Counted from the first letter of the stretch, positions 24,746-33,574 are shown. The stretch: DNA of 39,764 nt from Candidatus Roizmanbacteria bacterium RIFCSPHIGHO2_02_FULL_37_13b (GCA_001789395.1 MFZK01000013.1:1-39764), one strand, 5' to 3'. Notes: generated from the letters alone by a model not told the origin. Translations and numbers: made by a program.

Positions 24746-25495
24746 ATGGGGGAGAGTGATATTGATGTTGATCATAAACTAGGTGGCTCAATTTCGCGAA
24801 GAACATTTCTTGGAGGCGTTAGTGGAGTAGTCGTCGGTGGAGCAGTAGTAGGAGTAGCTGATCGCTTGGGCTTACATCGATCACCAGTAGGCCCTGATAC
24901 TGCACCTCCCCAAATTTATTCACTTGATGACCTTGCGAGAGAATGGGCTGGTAAAGAGCCTTCTGGTTGGCCAAAGACTCCTCAAGAAGCAGCGAAAGCG
25001 TTTGGTGGGAAACCAGAGTGGTATACGTACAAAATTGACAATAGTAAAAGGATGGGTGGATTATTCCCTTATTATTGGGATATAGCTAATTTGAATGATC
25101 AGTATGATGCTATGGAGATCTCAATACAATTGGGTGAACCGGGTGCTAGGGGTGTAGCTACAATGGTTGCTCATACCGGGGGGCCTGAAATGGAATTTTA
25201 TTTTGTCTATGGCCATGGGAAAGTTCCGCCAATATACGAAGCTACAATTCATTCAGTAGATACAACCAATCAATCTCCGAAAGTACAAAGCGATCCGCTT
25301 TTTCTTGCGAGATCACAATCTTCAGCTGAAGTGATGAGTTTTGGTCCTGCATACCCCGGCCGGCACTTTGTCTGGACTGAAGTACCAACTGATGGAGGAG
25401 GCACAAAAGGTGGATATTCCAAAGTGACAGTTGATCCTGTATTCGAGTCTGAAGCGACATTTCCTCCAGTTTCTTTACCGAGTCATCTTCCGTAA
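24746..25495 (+). CDS. Tat-exported protein of unknown function
   Basis: 249 residues. The N-terminus reads SISRRTFLGG followed by a weakly hydrophobic Gly/Val stretch to about residue 40. This is a good twin-arginine (Tat) signal, which would export the protein folded. The mature part (about 50-249) has no motif I know. It holds many aromatic and Gly/Pro residues and the phrase GGLFPYYWDIANLNDQYD, and it has no cysteine. GC content is higher than that of its flanking genes and similar to the LysM gene 800 bases away. No tatA/tatC genes are in the window. ATG choice is supported by the promoter spacing. Confidence 0.65.
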   Translation: MGESDIDVDHKLGGSISRRTFLGGVSGVVVGGAVVGVADRLGLHRSPVGPDTAPPQIYSLDDLAREWAGKEPSGWPKTPQEAAKAFGGKPEWYTYKIDNSKRMGGLFPYYWDIANLNDQYDAMEISIQLGEPGARGVATMVAHTGGPEMEFYFVYGHGKVPPIYEATIHSVDTTNQSPKVQSDPLFLARSQSSAEVMSFGPAYPGRHFVWTEVPTDGGGTKGGYSKVTVDPVFESEATFPPVSLPSHLP

Positions 25496-25521
25496 AACAA
25501 GAAATCAAGATTGTTTTGTTC

Positions 25522-26418
25522 TTATTTCCTATTTATCAGTATTATTGCAGTAAAGATGGATAAAACGCCGAACCACTGTAAAATCGACAGACTCTCTCCG
25601 GTGATAAGACCGACAAAAACAGCTATTACCATAGCTCCACTGAGAAGTATCGCTGCTTTTTGGACTTTAATTAAGCCTAATCCTTTGTAAAAAGTGTAGT
25701 AGCCGACTGCTGAAGAAAAAAATCCTAAAAATAAAAGCTTTAGCCAATCTTGAAAAGAGATAGCCATAAGAAGCGACATGACATCATTTTTTGACATTAA
25801 AGTTAATCCCAAGTTAAACATCGCTCCGATAAACAGACGTATAGTTACAATTATAATAGGGACCATCGTCATCGACAGAAGCTTTTTTCCATAAATATTG
25901 GTATAAGCCCAGATGAAAGCTGCGACAATTGCTGCTATAACCCCCAGATAAAAAGTATCTGAGATAGAAATAGCAGTTGAATTTTTGAAAGAAATCAACA
26001 AAACTCCAAAAAAACTTAATATAGTTGCCATTATGATAGTTCGGTTCAGCTTTTCTTTAAGAAGAAAAGCTGCCAAAAGCACTGTCAAGGGTATTTCTAA
26101 TCTTGCAAGAACAATTCCAATTATGCTGCCTGCATGGCGGATTCCATATATAAAAAAAAGATCAGGAAAGCCCGATCCGATGAGACCAAATCCGACAAGA
26201 AGCGCAAGTTGTTTTCTTGTTAATGAAAATAAAGCTTTTCTTGTTTTATTTCTTATAATAATCAGCGAAAAAAGTAGGGAACTAGCCATAATAAAACGGA
26301 TAAAGACGATCATTGAGGCAGGAATAGTAGGTGAGAGTAACTTGATGGTTTTAGGTGCCAGTCCCCAGCAGATTTGGGAAATGAGGATATAAATAAGTCC
26401 TATCGTTTCCGTTGCCAT
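25522..26418 (-). CDS. EamA/DMT-family transporter
   Basis: 298 residues, ten predicted membrane helices in two EamA repeats. The first repeat begins IYILISQICWGLAPKTIK with a later LARLEIPLTVLLAAFLLKEKLN. The second begins VIAAIVAAFIWAYTNIYGKK, with SGAMVIAVFVGLITGESLS near the end. DMT proteins export amino acids, purines or other metabolites; the substrate is unknown. A TATAAT (26427-26432) ends 8 bases before the ATG, again leaderless. A REP-2 palindrome follows immediately upstream. Confidence 0.9.
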   Translation of the reverse strand: MATETIGLIYILISQICWGLAPKTIKLLSPTIPASMIVFIRFIMASSLLFSLIIIRNKTRKALFSLTRKQLALLVGFGLIGSGFPDLFFIYGIRHAGSIIGIVLARLEIPLTVLLAAFLLKEKLNRTIIMATILSFFGVLLISFKNSTAISISDTFYLGVIAAIVAAFIWAYTNIYGKKLLSMTMVPIIIVTIRLFIGAMFNLGLTLMSKNDVMSLLMAISFQDWLKLLFLGFFSSAVGYYTFYKGLGLIKVQKAAILLSGAMVIAVFVGLITGESLSILQWFGVLSIFTAIILINRK

Positions 26419-26448
26419 TGTAGATCATTATACAATACCAATCTTCGG

Positions 26449-26463
26449 ACGATCCCGGATCGT
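26449..26463. repeat. REP-2 palindrome, copy 1
   Basis: ACGATCC-C-GGATCGT. Lies 41 bases before the RAYT 2 start codon, directly upstream of its -35 box. Confidence 0.85.
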
Positions 26464-26469
26464 ATCAGG

Positions 26470-26475
26470 TTGACA
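26470..26475 (+). promoter_or_regulatory. -35 box of RAYT 2
   Basis: TTGACA. The -10 is one of several overlapping TTATTA/TATTAT hexamers at 26493-26500, 4-8 bases from the ATG. Confidence 0.5.
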
Positions 26476-26504
26476 AACCCGGAAAATAAGTTATTATTAT
26501 ATAT

Positions 26505-27149
26505 ATGCCTAGGCGTAGAATTATTTTAGCAAGTGGTGAGTATTATCATATTTTCAATAAAACATTATTGCCACAAAATATTTTTTTTAATAAACGAAAT
26601 AATGACTATTTTATCGCTGCAAGCGATTACTATCGGCATCTGAATGTTCCAGTTCAATTCGCAAAATACAATGAGAATAAGAAAGCCTATTCCATAAATG
26701 GATTAAAACTCGTTGTATCAATTTATGCCTATGCATTGATGCCGAATCATTTCCATTTTTTGTTAAAACAGCACGAAGATAATGGAATAAGGACATTCAT
26801 TCAAAGATTGTCTAATAGTTACGCACATTTCTACAATTTGAAATATTCTCGAAAGGGAGCGTTATTTCAGGGGCCGTTTAAATCAGTACGTATTGAATCA
26901 GAAGAACAACTACTTCATGTTGTTCGTTATATTGATTTGAATGCAACTACATCATACCTGGTTGAAGATCCCGCAGATTTTATTTATTCCTCCTATAGAA
27001 CACATATCGGATTGTTTGATATGAGTTGGATAGAAAAAAGATTTATTCTGGATCATTTTGGAAGTTTTAACAAATATAAAAAATTTGTATTAGATAATAA
27101 AGATTACCAGCGAAGTTTAAAAAAGATCGATTTATCAATTATTGAGTAA
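26505..27149 (+). CDS. REP-associated tyrosine transposase (RAYT 2)
   Basis: 214 residues. It begins MPRRRIILASGEYYHIFNKT, the same N-terminal motif as the other RAYTs. HUH is in MPNHFHFLLKQ. The segment GALFQGPFKSVRIESEEQLLHVVRYIDLNATTS holds the block where RAYTs usually have HLNP; here it reads DLNA, a departure from the family. The reading frame is complete. Flanked by REP-2 palindromes, with the right one inside the end of the amidohydrolase gene. Activity is plausible but the DLNA change is worth noting. Confidence 0.85.
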   Translation: MPRRRIILASGEYYHIFNKTLLPQNIFFNKRNNDYFIAASDYYRHLNVPVQFAKYNENKKAYSINGLKLVVSIYAYALMPNHFHFLLKQHEDNGIRTFIQRLSNSYAHFYNLKYSRKGALFQGPFKSVRIESEEQLLHVVRYIDLNATTSYLVEDPADFIYSSYRTHIGLFDMSWIEKRFILDHFGSFNKYKKFVLDNKDYQRSLKKIDLSIIE

Positions 27150-27167
27150 AAATCCCGGTTCATAGGC

Positions 27168-28181
27168 TCAAGACGATCCAGGATCGTCTGGCTTCAGTCC
27201 CAGTACTTTTCTTCCATTTACTGTCGCGATTTTCACCAGTTCATCGATTTCAGTGACATAACGGTTAGCGATAGCCAATAGTTTAAGGTCGTACCACAAA
27301 TCAGCATCACAAAAGGGGACCATAAAATCAGCGATGTTGTCAGTACCTAAAGCGACGGTGATACCGGCAGGTATCATCTCATCTATCGGTGTCACTGAAT
27401 TATGAAACGGTTGAAGTTCTTCCTTTCTTTTTGAATCAATCCAGGCAGTCGGGCAGGCTATAACAGAGATATCTGTATTTCGTAATTTTTTATATACTTT
27501 TTCCCGGTAAGCTTTGTTATGTGCTGCAATTGAAAGCGCATGAATGATGCTGACACGCCCTTGAAGGCCATATTCCTCAGTCTTATTACAAATCATTTCC
27601 GTACCTTTATCTTCAATTCTATTAAACTGATCAGCGTGGATGTGAAGCCTTTTTTTCAGCTTTTTCGCTGTTTGAAAGATTATATCAAGATGCTCCTCAT
27701 ATTTATCATAGTCGCGCTTATCGCGTTCGGGTAAGCCGCCGATAATATCAACCAGTTCCGCCCCGCGGTCAAACCAATATCGTGCCTGTTTTTCAATCAC
27801 ACCTTTGATTACCTGATTGCTATATATAATTGTAATCTTATCTTTATATACCTCACGAGCCTTGATGGCACCCTTTATTGCTCGATCTTCAGCAATAGGG
27901 TCAATATCTATATTTGAACAAACAGCTGTAACGCCCTGTGAGATCATCAACTCCAAAGCTTGACTGATCCGTCGATAATATTCATCTACACTGGCATTTT
28001 TTTTAACATCATCAACTAAATCCCATTTTTGTTCAAGTGAGTATTTTTTGTAGTCAGCTAATTTTTGAGGATGAATTGTGAAGGCGCGATCAGCATGGAC
28101 ATGTGCATTGATCCAGCCACCATTTTTTTTTATTTCATCTAAAATAAGTTCTTTGAAATTCCACGGATTATTTTTCCTCAT
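27168..28181 (-). CDS. CodA-like amidohydrolase (cytosine deaminase family)
   Basis: 337 residues. Metal and catalytic motifs of the CodA-type amidohydrolase superfamily: NAHVHADR (HxH), LHIHADQ (third His; CodA has His-x-Asp-Glu here), SIIHALS (fourth His) and GTDNIADFMVP (Asp). The usual catalytic Glu appears as Gln, so deaminase activity cannot be assumed. Substrate could be a cyclic amide or pyrimidine. I start at the second Met (MRKNN) because the promoter TTGACA-17-TAGATT (28191-28219) touches the first ATG. The last seven codons run through a REP-2 palindrome, giving a C-terminus PDDPGSS that is probably not original. Confidence 0.75.
   Translation of the reverse strand: MRKNNPWNFKELILDEIKKNGGWINAHVHADRAFTIHPQKLADYKKYSLEQKWDLVDDVKKNASVDEYYRRISQALELMISQGVTAVCSNIDIDPIAEDRAIKGAIKAREVYKDKITIIYSNQVIKGVIEKQARYWFDRGAELVDIIGGLPERDKRDYDKYEEHLDIIFQTAKKLKKRLHIHADQFNRIEDKGTEMICNKTEEYGLQGRVSIIHALSIAAHNKAYREKVYKKLRNTDISVIACPTAWIDSKRKEELQPFHNSVTPIDEMIPAGITVALGTDNIADFMVPFCDADLWYDLKLLAIANRYVTEIDELVKIATVNGRKVLGLKPDDPGSS
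27171..27189. repeat. REP-2 palindrome, copy 2
   Basis: AGACGATCC-A-GGATCGTCT, inside the 3' end of the amidohydrolase gene. Confidence 0.85.
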
Positions 28182-28190
28182 TTCAGACAT

Positions 28191-28219
28191 AATCTAACAT
28201 TAAAGATAAGATGTGTCAA
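28191..28219 (-). promoter_or_regulatory. Promoter of the amidohydrolase gene
   Basis: TTGACA (28214-28219), 17-base spacer, TAGATT (28191-28196); 9 bases to the ATG at 28181. Confidence 0.65.
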
Positions 28220-28251
28220 TTGAAAAATAAGGGACAATTTCAAAATATCTA

Positions 28252-28280
28252 TTGACAATCTTTTTAAATACGTTTATCTT
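28252..28280 (+). promoter_or_regulatory. Promoter of the vWA-dockerin gene
   Basis: TTGACA (28252-28257), 17-base spacer, TATCTT (28275-28280); 17 bases to the ATG, with TAGGAA just before it. Confidence 0.65.
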
Positions 28281-28297
28281 ATTTATGTACATAGGAA

Positions 28298-31200
28298 ATG
28301 AACAAGATAATCTTCAAAAAAAGCAAGGCGGGTGAAATCGCAGCTACAATAGCGATTTTTTCTCTAGGAGTGATGATCCTGGGAGCTTTTTTGGGAAAAC
28401 AAAGTGGAAATACCAGTCTATTTCCCCGTGCAGCTTCGAACAATGAAATTCAAAGGTCATTATTTCCACCTCCACCACTTTTACCGAGAGTCCTATCTGT
28501 TCCTAAACAAATGGCTCTGAGTAAGCCCTATTCATCAACTGGAAAAAATCAACCATTAGTTGTTATTACTCCTCCACCTGGTATTACATTACCTCCTGAG
28601 GGAGCGTATTTTATGGAATTGCCGACTACCTGCGGTGGAGCTTTTTATTTAAAAACATGCCCTAAGGCTGTAAAATTACAGTTGTTTGCCAAGGACGATT
28701 CAGGTAAAGATATAACTCTAGATTTAAGCCACGGAATGCCTAAAATGTTGAGCATGAACGGTGCGGGATTGACTGTATCTTGGGATCCAAGACTTGATCT
28801 TGGTATAAAGCAGGTTCGTCTGGCCGGAATCGGTAATATCAGTGATATTGGTAAAAATCGCATCTATGTTTGGATGAAAGAAGGTGGTGGTTCTGGCTCT
28901 TTACGAGAAGTCATTTATGATAAGGAAAATAAGAAAATTAGAATATATGATACAACCTATATAACCGGTAGTGGTTGTAGTACCCCCCCATGTACAACTC
29001 GATCCGAACAGGACTGGCTTATCGATGACAATATATTAAAAGCAGCTGATGGTAAACGACCAGCGACGATCTATTTTGTCTATGAAGCTGATCGGGGCAG
29101 GGGGTTAGAATTACTTTATCAAGGTATAGTGAGATCGGCGTGTTTACCCGTGACACCGACTCCGACAGGTCCTACACCAACCGGGCCGACTCCGACAGGC
29201 CCGACACCAACCGGGCCGACTCCGACAGGCCCGACCCCAACAGGACCAACACCAACAGGCCCAACACCAACAGGACCAACACCGACTGGTCCTACACCAA
29301 CAGGCCCAACACCAACAGGACCAACACCAACCGGGCCGACGCCGACAGGTCCAACACCAACTGGTCCGACAAGTACGCCGCTGCGAGCATCATGCACTGA
29401 TTCGTGCTCTCGTGATGGGACAGGGCTTCCTCGATGTTATGATATAGATCCGATTTTAAAAGTACCGTTAAAATGTTATAACTTGGCGCGTATGACAGAG
29501 TGTTCACGTTTTGATACATATTGTGAATGTCGTTATACAAAATATCCTAAAAGTCCTACTTGTAGTGGTCCGACTCCGACAATAACCAAGACAATAACTC
29601 CGACAAAGACACCGACGCCTACAAAGACACCGACACCAACCACAATTACACCAACAATTACTAAGACCATAACACCGACTAAAACACCAACACCGACAAA
29701 GACCCCAACGCCAACAGGTACAATCACTCCGACTCCAGAAAGCTGTCCATTTAATGCCGTGGTTAGAGTGTTTATTAAAAACCCCGATGGTACTTTTATA
29801 AATAATATCGCTAAAGAGAGTCGTGGAGATTGGATTTCCCTCAAATCATGGGGAATAGACTATCCACGTGGTAGCGTGTTAGCGGATCAGGATGCAAAGA
29901 AACTGTTTACAGACACACCAAATAAAATTGCCTTTTTAACCTCATCTTCAATTTCCGAGTTTGGTGAAAAGAGAGGTTTTAATATTTTCTCTTCACCTTT
30001 AGATTCTTCACGGATGCTTTTCTATGATCCTGCAGACTATTTGACCGAAGCTAATAGATTTAATTATCGAGTTGTTAACAAATTCTGTAACTATAATCCG
30101 GATAGAGTTGGAAGAAAAGGAAGTTGTAAAGATTTAGAGCCATATCCAATAACAAATCCATTAGATGTTAGCGGTCAATCTTTTCTTCAAAAAAGAACTA
30201 TAGATCTTGCACTTGATTGTGGAAGATATAATTTTGGGTGGATTCTTGAGAAAACAATCTCACCTCCAACAATAACTCCTACACCGCCAATCGGTACTCC
30301 CGGGCCACCAACAAGGACCGTGACGCCTACATCATCACCTAAAATAACACCGACTTCCGTCAACTGTCCTTTCTCAGCCCGAGCACGAGTATTGGTCGAG
30401 AAGCCGGGTAAAGTGCTAAAAGAAACAGATCTTGCTAAGCAAGGAACTCATTATTTTGATCCACAAGACAGCCATTGGGGAGTAATTGATTCGACAAGCT
30501 GTATACAAAAGGTAAATTGTTCAGTGAGTCATTTTAAAGAACAGGCCGACTCACTTTGGAGACCTAATTATGAAGCTTTGAAACAGAATCTAGGTAAGGA
30601 ATATTGGCGTGATCTGGTTTTTGATGATACAAAGTACGAAGTTGTTGGCGCTTGGTGTTATAATCATTCAACCACTGATCCTAAAGAAGGATGTATCCAA
30701 AATCCAGCCGATTACCCGGGAAATCCAAGAGTGTCTTGGGGTCCAATATCAGGTCGAAGGTGGAATGAGGCTTATAGATGGGACAAAAATGATTCAAGAT
30801 ATGATCCGGGTTATACCTCAAAAGGTATTGGTTCTTTACAAATTCAATGTGGATATGATTTAGATTACGGTTGGATTGTTAGACCGCGAGTGCGAGCCTG
30901 TGATGCCAATATTCTTTATGTATTGGATAAATCATCGACGATGTATGACTCGAGCGGTCTAAAGTCGCGAGCGGTACGAAATGCGATGTTAGTTAAAGAT
31001 AAGAGTCAAATTGGAATAAAATACAAATTAATGGCTTTTGATGGAAAGGTTGAAAATAATTTTACTTCCAACTGGGTGGGTTTCCCGGAACTTGATAATG
31101 CTCTTGTAAATATGAATTTGAATGGTTTTGGAACAGCAATTTCATCCGCACTTTCTGCAGCAAGTAGTGAAGTTAAGAAAGACGAAGGAAAAAAACCAAC

Positions 31201-31942
31201 TGCGGTTATCTTTATCTCCGACGGTGTACCGTCGGTGAGCAAAGACAGTTGTTGGTTTAGGAACACTAACATCATGGGTAGTAGTCAAAGAGGGCTTGGT
31301 GATAATCCGTCTGGTTCTGGATCAACGACTAAAAGTGAAGGTTATTGCGATAGAAGTAAACCCGCAAATACTAATCCAATCACTCGATGCAATGGATATA
31401 ACGGGAGTCAAAGTACCCAATGCAATTATTGTGTCAACAGCAAACCTACCTATGGTAGTGCGCTGGAAGAGGTTTTAGATCAAACTAAACTTTTTGTGAA
31501 TCGATCAAAAGTTTATCTCTATACAATAGGAGTTTTAGAAGAGCCATATAATGACCTACTTATGAAAAAGATTGGACTTAACGGTTATTATGCTTATGGA
31601 AAGGGAACTCCCGGAAATCTTACTGTTTCTCAGGCTTTGGACTCTACTTTTGAAGCAGCATTTGAGAAAATGTGCGGATATAAGAGTCAAAGCGGTGCAA
31701 TGTCTGCAGCTGATTGGGGACAAGTTGACCGCTTAAAAAAGTATTGCGATATCGACAATAGCGGTCAATGCGACTCTGAAGACTACAAGATCGCACTTGA
31801 TAATTTCAATCAGTCGTCAAAATCAACGTCGAGAACACAGGCTAAACAGGTAGTAGGAGATTTAAATGGCGATCGAATTTTCAATGCAGCTGATATATCC
31901 AGATGGCAGGAAATCATCAACTCAACCAATCTGCCTTTGTAA
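28298..31942 (+). CDS. Giant secreted protein with vWA domain and C-terminal dockerin
   Basis: 1214 residues. It has an N-terminal membrane helix (about 12-33) and a first domain (about 95-280). A linker of about 14 TPTGP repeats follows (about 284-358), then a small Cys-rich domain and a TPTKTPTP linker (about 424-481). Two related domains each begin CPF and end in a ...GWI(L/V) block. A von Willebrand A domain starts at about 868, with MIDAS-like DKSST (D877) and ISDGVPS (D975). The C-terminus carries two dockerin-like calcium loops: DIDNSGQCDSEDY and DLNGDRIFNAADIS. vWA domains bind protein ligands through a metal. The dockerin would attach it to a cohesin such as 1332-2567. The N-terminus resembles the other dockerin protein. 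Its 3' end overlaps argG by 21 bases. Confidence 0.8.
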   Translation: MNKIIFKKSKAGEIAATIAIFSLGVMILGAFLGKQSGNTSLFPRAASNNEIQRSLFPPPPLLPRVLSVPKQMALSKPYSSTGKNQPLVVITPPPGITLPPEGAYFMELPTTCGGAFYLKTCPKAVKLQLFAKDDSGKDITLDLSHGMPKMLSMNGAGLTVSWDPRLDLGIKQVRLAGIGNISDIGKNRIYVWMKEGGGSGSLREVIYDKENKKIRIYDTTYITGSGCSTPPCTTRSEQDWLIDDNILKAADGKRPATIYFVYEADRGRGLELLYQGIVRSACLPVTPTPTGPTPTGPTPTGPTPTGPTPTGPTPTGPTPTGPTPTGPTPTGPTPTGPTPTGPTPTGPTPTGPTPTGPTSTPLRASCTDSCSRDGTGLPRCYDIDPILKVPLKCYNLARMTECSRFDTYCECRYTKYPKSPTCSGPTPTITKTITPTKTPTPTKTPTPTTITPTITKTITPTKTPTPTKTPTPTGTITPTPESCPFNAVVRVFIKNPDGTFINNIAKESRGDWISLKSWGIDYPRGSVLADQDAKKLFTDTPNKIAFLTSSSISEFGEKRGFNIFSSPLDSSRMLFYDPADYLTEANRFNYRVVNKFCNYNPDRVGRKGSCKDLEPYPITNPLDVSGQSFLQKRTIDLALDCGRYNFGWILEKTISPPTITPTPPIGTPGPPTRTVTPTSSPKITPTSVNCPFSARARVLVEKPGKVLKETDLAKQGTHYFDPQDSHWGVIDSTSCIQKVNCSVSHFKEQADSLWRPNYEALKQNLGKEYWRDLVFDDTKYEVVGAWCYNHSTTDPKEGCIQNPADYPGNPRVSWGPISGRRWNEAYRWDKNDSRYDPGYTSKGIGSLQIQCGYDLDYGWIVRPRVRACDANILYVLDKSSTMYDSSGLKSRAVRNAMLVKDKSQIGIKYKLMAFDGKVENNFTSNWVGFPELDNALVNMNLNGFGTAISSALSAASSEVKKDEGKKPTAVIFISDGVPSVSKDSCWFRNTNIMGSSQRGLGDNPSGSGSTTKSEGYCDRSKPANTNPITRCNGYNGSQSTQCNYCVNSKPTYGSALEEVLDQTKLFVNRSKVYLYTIGVLEEPYNDLLMKKIGLNGYYAYGKGTPGNLTVSQALDSTFEAAFEKMCGYKSQSGAMSAADWGQVDRLKKYCDIDNSGQCDSEDYKIALDNFNQSSKSTSRTQAKQVVGDLNGDRIFNAADISRWQEIINSTNLPL
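29147..29370 (+). repeat. 15-bp coding tandem repeat (TPTGP linker)
   Basis: About fourteen copies of a 15-bp unit encoding Thr-Pro-Thr-Gly-Pro. Codon choice varies between copies, so selection acts on the peptide. A second, irregular Thr/Pro/Lys tract lies at 29568-29740. Confidence 0.95.
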
Positions 31943-33541
31943 CTGCGCTATTAATTTTTTAGCCACTTCAATATCAGTGATTAAAAGCGTTTTCTTTTTC
32001 AGGGCATATTCGCGAATTACTTGTCCATCAGTGATTTCCTTTGATGTTGAATCTTTTGTGGTCGGAATGTTGATGATCAAATCAAACCGATTGGATTGAA
32101 GTAGGTCAAATAGATTGGGTTTTAGATGGCGATTGGATATTTTATTAACTAATATCGCTTCAATTCGACGTACCTTTAAAAATTTATGAGTCTTGTAGGT
32201 AGCATATATTTTATATTTCATTTGATTCAGTGCTTTTGCGACGGGAAGAAGTTTTACCTTATTGCTCCGTTGCCCAAAAGAAAGTAGTACCGTCTTTTCC
32301 GATCTTTGCGCTAATCTCATTTGAAAGGTATAAAGCTCGATAAATCCAGCTGATGCATTTTGATTAAATGACGAATCAGTCAAAAAAGTAGCCAGTTTTT
32401 CTTCAAATATCGTGTTTGGAGTGTCTAGGGCAACCGCCTCTGCTCTACCTTTAAAAAGGCGGACTTTGACCGTCCCGGTCACTTTTTCATTCATACGATC
32501 GATAAAAGCGTTAAGATCGTCCATAAGAGGATCAAGCCACAAAGCCCCATAGCACATGTATGCCCATTTAGTATCGACAATTTGTTTAAATTCATTTTCC
32601 GTCCGGGTCGAGACATATTTTTCGAGGTCACGATGGGCGGTGATGATAATTTCAGCTGCCGGAGCCTCGTAGATGCCTCTGACTTTTAGACCAAGGACAC
32701 GATCTTCGATGTGATGTGCAATTCCGACGGCGTGTTTAGCGCCGATTTTATTAAGCTCGAGGATTATATCTGACAGTTTCATTTGTTTGCCATTTACGGC
32801 TACAGGAATACCCTTGATAAATTCAAGTTCAACTATTTCCGGTTTTGAAGATGCCTTTTCCGGAGTCACGCATGTCTGCAAAATTTTTTCCAAGGGAGGG
32901 ATTAATGCTGGATTTTCTACTTCACCACCTTCAGATGTGACGCCCCACATATTATCATCGGCTGAATAAAGCTTATCTGCAGTTTGTTTAACGGGAATAT
33001 TATGTTGTTTTGCGTATTTCCATTCTTCATCACGTCCCATTGACCATTCTCTAACAGGTGCGATAATTTTTATATCAGGGTTTAAAGCGAGAGCAGTGCC
33101 CTCTATTCGGACTTGATCATTTCCTTTACCGGTACAGCCATGAGCGATGGAATCAGCTCCTTCTTGTGCAGCGATTTTTACCGCCCATTTAGCAAGAAGT
33201 GGACGGCCAACAGGAGTTGAAAGATGGTAATTGCCCTGATAAGAGGCGTTAGCTTTTATAGCTTTTGCGATGTAATCGTCAGCATATTCATCCTTAGCGT
33301 CAATGATAATTGCTTTGATAGCACCAAGTTTCAAGGCCTTTTGACGGATTTGCTCCAAGTCTTCTGTGATTTGGCCAATATCGATTGTCAGGGCAATGAT
33401 CTGTGCCTTATATTCTTCCTGAATCCATTTAAGCATCACTGAGGTGTCAAGCCCGCCGGAGTAGAGAAGGACTGTTTTTTTTACCTCACCCTTCTTAGCC
33501 TCGTAGGAGGCAACTTTTATATATTTTGTCGTTTTCTTCAT
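31922..33541 (-). CDS. argG: Argininosuccinate synthase fused to a C-terminal MGS-like domain
   Basis: 539 residues against about 400 in ordinary ArgG. The N-terminal PP-loop is LLYSGGLDTSV; HGCTGKGNDQVR and LYSADDNMWGVTSEGG are the usual citrulline/aspartate-site blocks. ArgG joins citrulline and aspartate with ATP, giving argininosuccinate, AMP and PPi. From about residue 412 there is a second domain: KVKLLPVAKALNQMKYKIYAT, FDLIINIPT, ITDGQVIREYAL, LLITD. It matches the MGS-like allosteric domain at the end of carbamoyl phosphate synthetase, which binds ornithine, UMP or IMP. This fusion is unusual. The gene is divergent from an AsnRS-like gene with the same added domain. A terminator-like hairpin just before the ATG suggests attenuation. 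The 3' end overlaps the vWA gene by 21 bases. Confidence 0.93.
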   Translation of the reverse strand: MKKTTKYIKVASYEAKKGEVKKTVLLYSGGLDTSVMLKWIQEEYKAQIIALTIDIGQITEDLEQIRQKALKLGAIKAIIIDAKDEYADDYIAKAIKANASYQGNYHLSTPVGRPLLAKWAVKIAAQEGADSIAHGCTGKGNDQVRIEGTALALNPDIKIIAPVREWSMGRDEEWKYAKQHNIPVKQTADKLYSADDNMWGVTSEGGEVENPALIPPLEKILQTCVTPEKASSKPEIVELEFIKGIPVAVNGKQMKLSDIILELNKIGAKHAVGIAHHIEDRVLGLKVRGIYEAPAAEIIITAHRDLEKYVSTRTENEFKQIVDTKWAYMCYGALWLDPLMDDLNAFIDRMNEKVTGTVKVRLFKGRAEAVALDTPNTIFEEKLATFLTDSSFNQNASAGFIELYTFQMRLAQRSEKTVLLSFGQRSNKVKLLPVAKALNQMKYKIYATYKTHKFLKVRRIEAILVNKISNRHLKPNLFDLLQSNRFDLIINIPTTKDSTSKEITDGQVIREYALKKKTLLITDIEVAKKLIAQLQRQIG

Positions 33542-33548
33542 TTATTAT

Positions 33549-33574
33549 AAAAAAATAAGCCGATTACTCGGCTT
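33549..33574 (-). terminator. Terminator-like hairpin in the argG leader (attenuator candidate)
   Basis: On the minus strand: arms AAGCCGA and TCGGCTT, loop GTAA, then A and seven T. It ends about 8 bases before the argG ATG, and no gene lies upstream for it to terminate. Leader attenuation is the simplest reading. No short leader peptide with Arg or Asp codons is visible. Confidence 0.65.

Larger units (their letters stand above)
26449..27189 (+). mobile_element. RAYT 2 with bracketing REP-2 palindromes
   Basis: Transposase gene 26505-27149 between ACGATCC-C-GGATCGT and AGACGATCC-A-GGATCGTCT. The palindrome sequence is different from that of RAYT 1 and RAYT 3. Confidence 0.7.

Noticed and set aside
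29147-29370. CRISPR-like array
   Set aside because: The 15-bp units have no spacers and keep the reading frame; it is a coding tandem repeat.
29119-29397. Antisense frame of Gly-Pro-Val repeats
   Set aside because: It is only the reverse complement of the TPTGP tandem repeat in the vWA-dockerin gene.
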